DNA of 64,000 bases from Phytopseudomonas seleniipraecipitans (lineage in GTDB: Bacteria; Pseudomonadota; Gammaproteobacteria; Pseudomonadales; Pseudomonadaceae), in the NCBI RefSeq assembly GCF_900102335.1, contig NZ_FNBM01000005.1:186001-250000 (forward strand), written 5' to 3'. Each line of letters starts with the position of its first letter. Within the stretch, counting starts at the first letter, position 1. Position numbers and translations under genes: made by a program. Below are positions 63,159 to 64,000 of this stretch, piece by piece. The notes beneath the pieces were generated by a model. It was not told the DNA's origin and did no database searches. It was given only the letters and a program-made list of their open reading frames with translations.

Positions 63159-64000
63159 ATGAAGTTATCCATGCCCCGTTTCGATCAGGCCCCCGTTCTC
63201 GTGGTGGGCGATGTCATGCTTGATCGTTATTGGCACGGCGCTACCTCGCGTATCTCGCCTGAGGCTCCGGTGCCTGTGGTCAAGGTCGAGCAGATCGAGG
63301 ATCGCCCGGGTGGCGCGGCCAACGTTGCGCTGAATATCGCGGCGCTTGGCGCACCGGTGGTGTTGGTGGGGGTTACCGGCCAGGACGAGGCTGCAAAAAG
63401 CCTGTATGAGAGCCTGGAGGCAATTGGCGTCAAGACCCATTTCCAGCGCATCGAGAGCCAGCCGACCATCGTCAAGCTGCGGGTGATGAGCCGTCATCAT
63501 CAGTTGCTGCGTATGGACTTCGAGGAAGCGTTTCACACTGATGCCGACGCGCTGGCGCGCCAGGTCGAGCAGTTGCTGGATCAGGTCAAGGTGCTGGTGT
63601 TGTCGGACTACGGCAAGGGCGCGCTGCAGAATCACCAGGCGTTGATTCAAGCCGCCAGGGCGCGTGGCATTCCGGTGCTGGCCGATCCGAAAGGCAAGGA
63701 TTTCTCCATCTACCGCGGTGCCAGCCTGATCACACCGAATCTCAGCGAGTTCGAGCTAATCGTCGGGCATTGCGAGGACGAAGCCGAGCTGGTCAACCGT
63801 GGCGCCAGCCTGATGCGCGAGCTTGATCTTGGCGCTTTGCTGGTCACCCGTGGCGAGCATGGCATGACCTTGCTGCGACCTGATCATGCCCCCCTGCATT
63901 TGCCAGCCCGGGCGCGCGAGGTGTTCGACGTGACAGGTGCTGGGGATACGGTGATCTCGACGTTGGCAGCGGCCATTGCTGCGGGCGAGGACTTGCCGCA
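63159..64000 (+). CDS. hldE: Bifunctional heptose-7-phosphate kinase/ADP-heptose synthase HldE (cut by window end)
   Basis: Kinase half of the enzyme making ADP-heptose, donor for WaaC and WaaF. Only the first 280 codons are present; the gene runs off the right edge. PfkB signatures are intact: [51 protein letters not shown] and the catalytic DVTGAGDT near the edge. CCGGAG precedes the ATG. The adenylyltransferase domain should follow outside the window. Confidence 0.95.
   Translation, partial: MKLSMPRFDQAPVLVVGDVMLDRYWHGATSRISPEAPVPVVKVEQIEDRPGGAANVALNIAALGAPVVLVGVTGQDEAAKSLYESLEAIGVKTHFQRIESQPTIVKLRVMSRHHQLLRMDFEEAFHTDADALARQVEQLLDQVKVLVLSDYGKGALQNHQALIQAARARGIPVLADPKGKDFSIYRGASLITPNLSEFELIVGHCEDEAELVNRGASLMRELDLGALLVTRGEHGMTLLRPDHAPLHLPARAREVFDVTGAGDTVISTLAAAIAAGEDLP

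Overview
The window is a gene-dense, high-GC chromosomal segment of a gammaproteobacterium, almost certainly Pseudomonas. The genus call rests on gene content and order recalled from P. aeruginosa PAO1: rsmE-tatCBA-hisEI-ubiBJE, aceEF next to dipA and msrA, and glnE followed by the LPS core block waaF-waaC-waaG-waaP with wapH, mig-14, dnpA, waaL, msbA and hldE. A three-lipoyl AceF, as in Azotobacter vinelandii and unlike the two-lipoyl PAO1 enzyme as I recall it, points to the stutzeri/mendocina/Azotobacter side of the genus. I cannot name the species. No rRNA or tRNA gene, CRISPR array, insertion sequence or prophage was recognised.

Layout. 1-6106 (minus strand) is a housekeeping train: ubiE-ubiJ-ubiB (ubiquinone), hisI-hisE (histidine), tatA-tatB-tatC (Tat export) and rsmE (rRNA methylation), mostly overlapping or tightly spaced. 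6404-15083 holds mixed single genes: a PHA-granule-type small protein, a YdgA-like protein, an NTF2-like exported protein, an ABC-F ATPase with a small MscS channel, a LysE exporter, YaiI, ElbB and DedA. 15352-18596 is hemB-ppk1, followed by about 0.5 kb of tandem intergenic repeat. 19175-24781 has an acyl-CoA dehydrogenase, rlmJ, an alpha/beta hydrolase, an HD-GYP phosphodiesterase and msrA. 24850-32511 has dipA (EAL phosphodiesterase) and the pyruvate dehydrogenase genes aceF and aceE. glnE (32782-35727) reads the other way.

From 35770 to the right edge the window is an LPS core and surface-polysaccharide locus. Heptosyltransferases (waaF, waaC) and the core glycosyltransferase waaG are followed by four overlapping kinase-fold genes (waaP and three relatives, one a tandem double kinase) and a carbamoyltransferase. 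These build and decorate the heptose region of the core. wapH, ssg-like and wapR-like glycosyltransferases extend the outer core; msbA flips lipid A-core, waaL ligates O antigen, and hldE makes the ADP-heptose donor.

Two strain-variable cassettes interrupt the conserved order. 47006-52535 contains a DUF6625-type protein, three GT-A transferases, an unrecognised minus-strand GT-B-like protein and an extra kinase. 54587-56550 contains a GT9-like and a GT2 gene. A frameshifted polysaccharide-pyruvyltransferase-like gene lies at 44582-45621. The most interesting part of the window is this variable core-decoration region: its density of kinase-fold proteins (six genes, seven domains), two of them lacking the usual catalytic Asp, and its uncharacterised glycosyltransferases.
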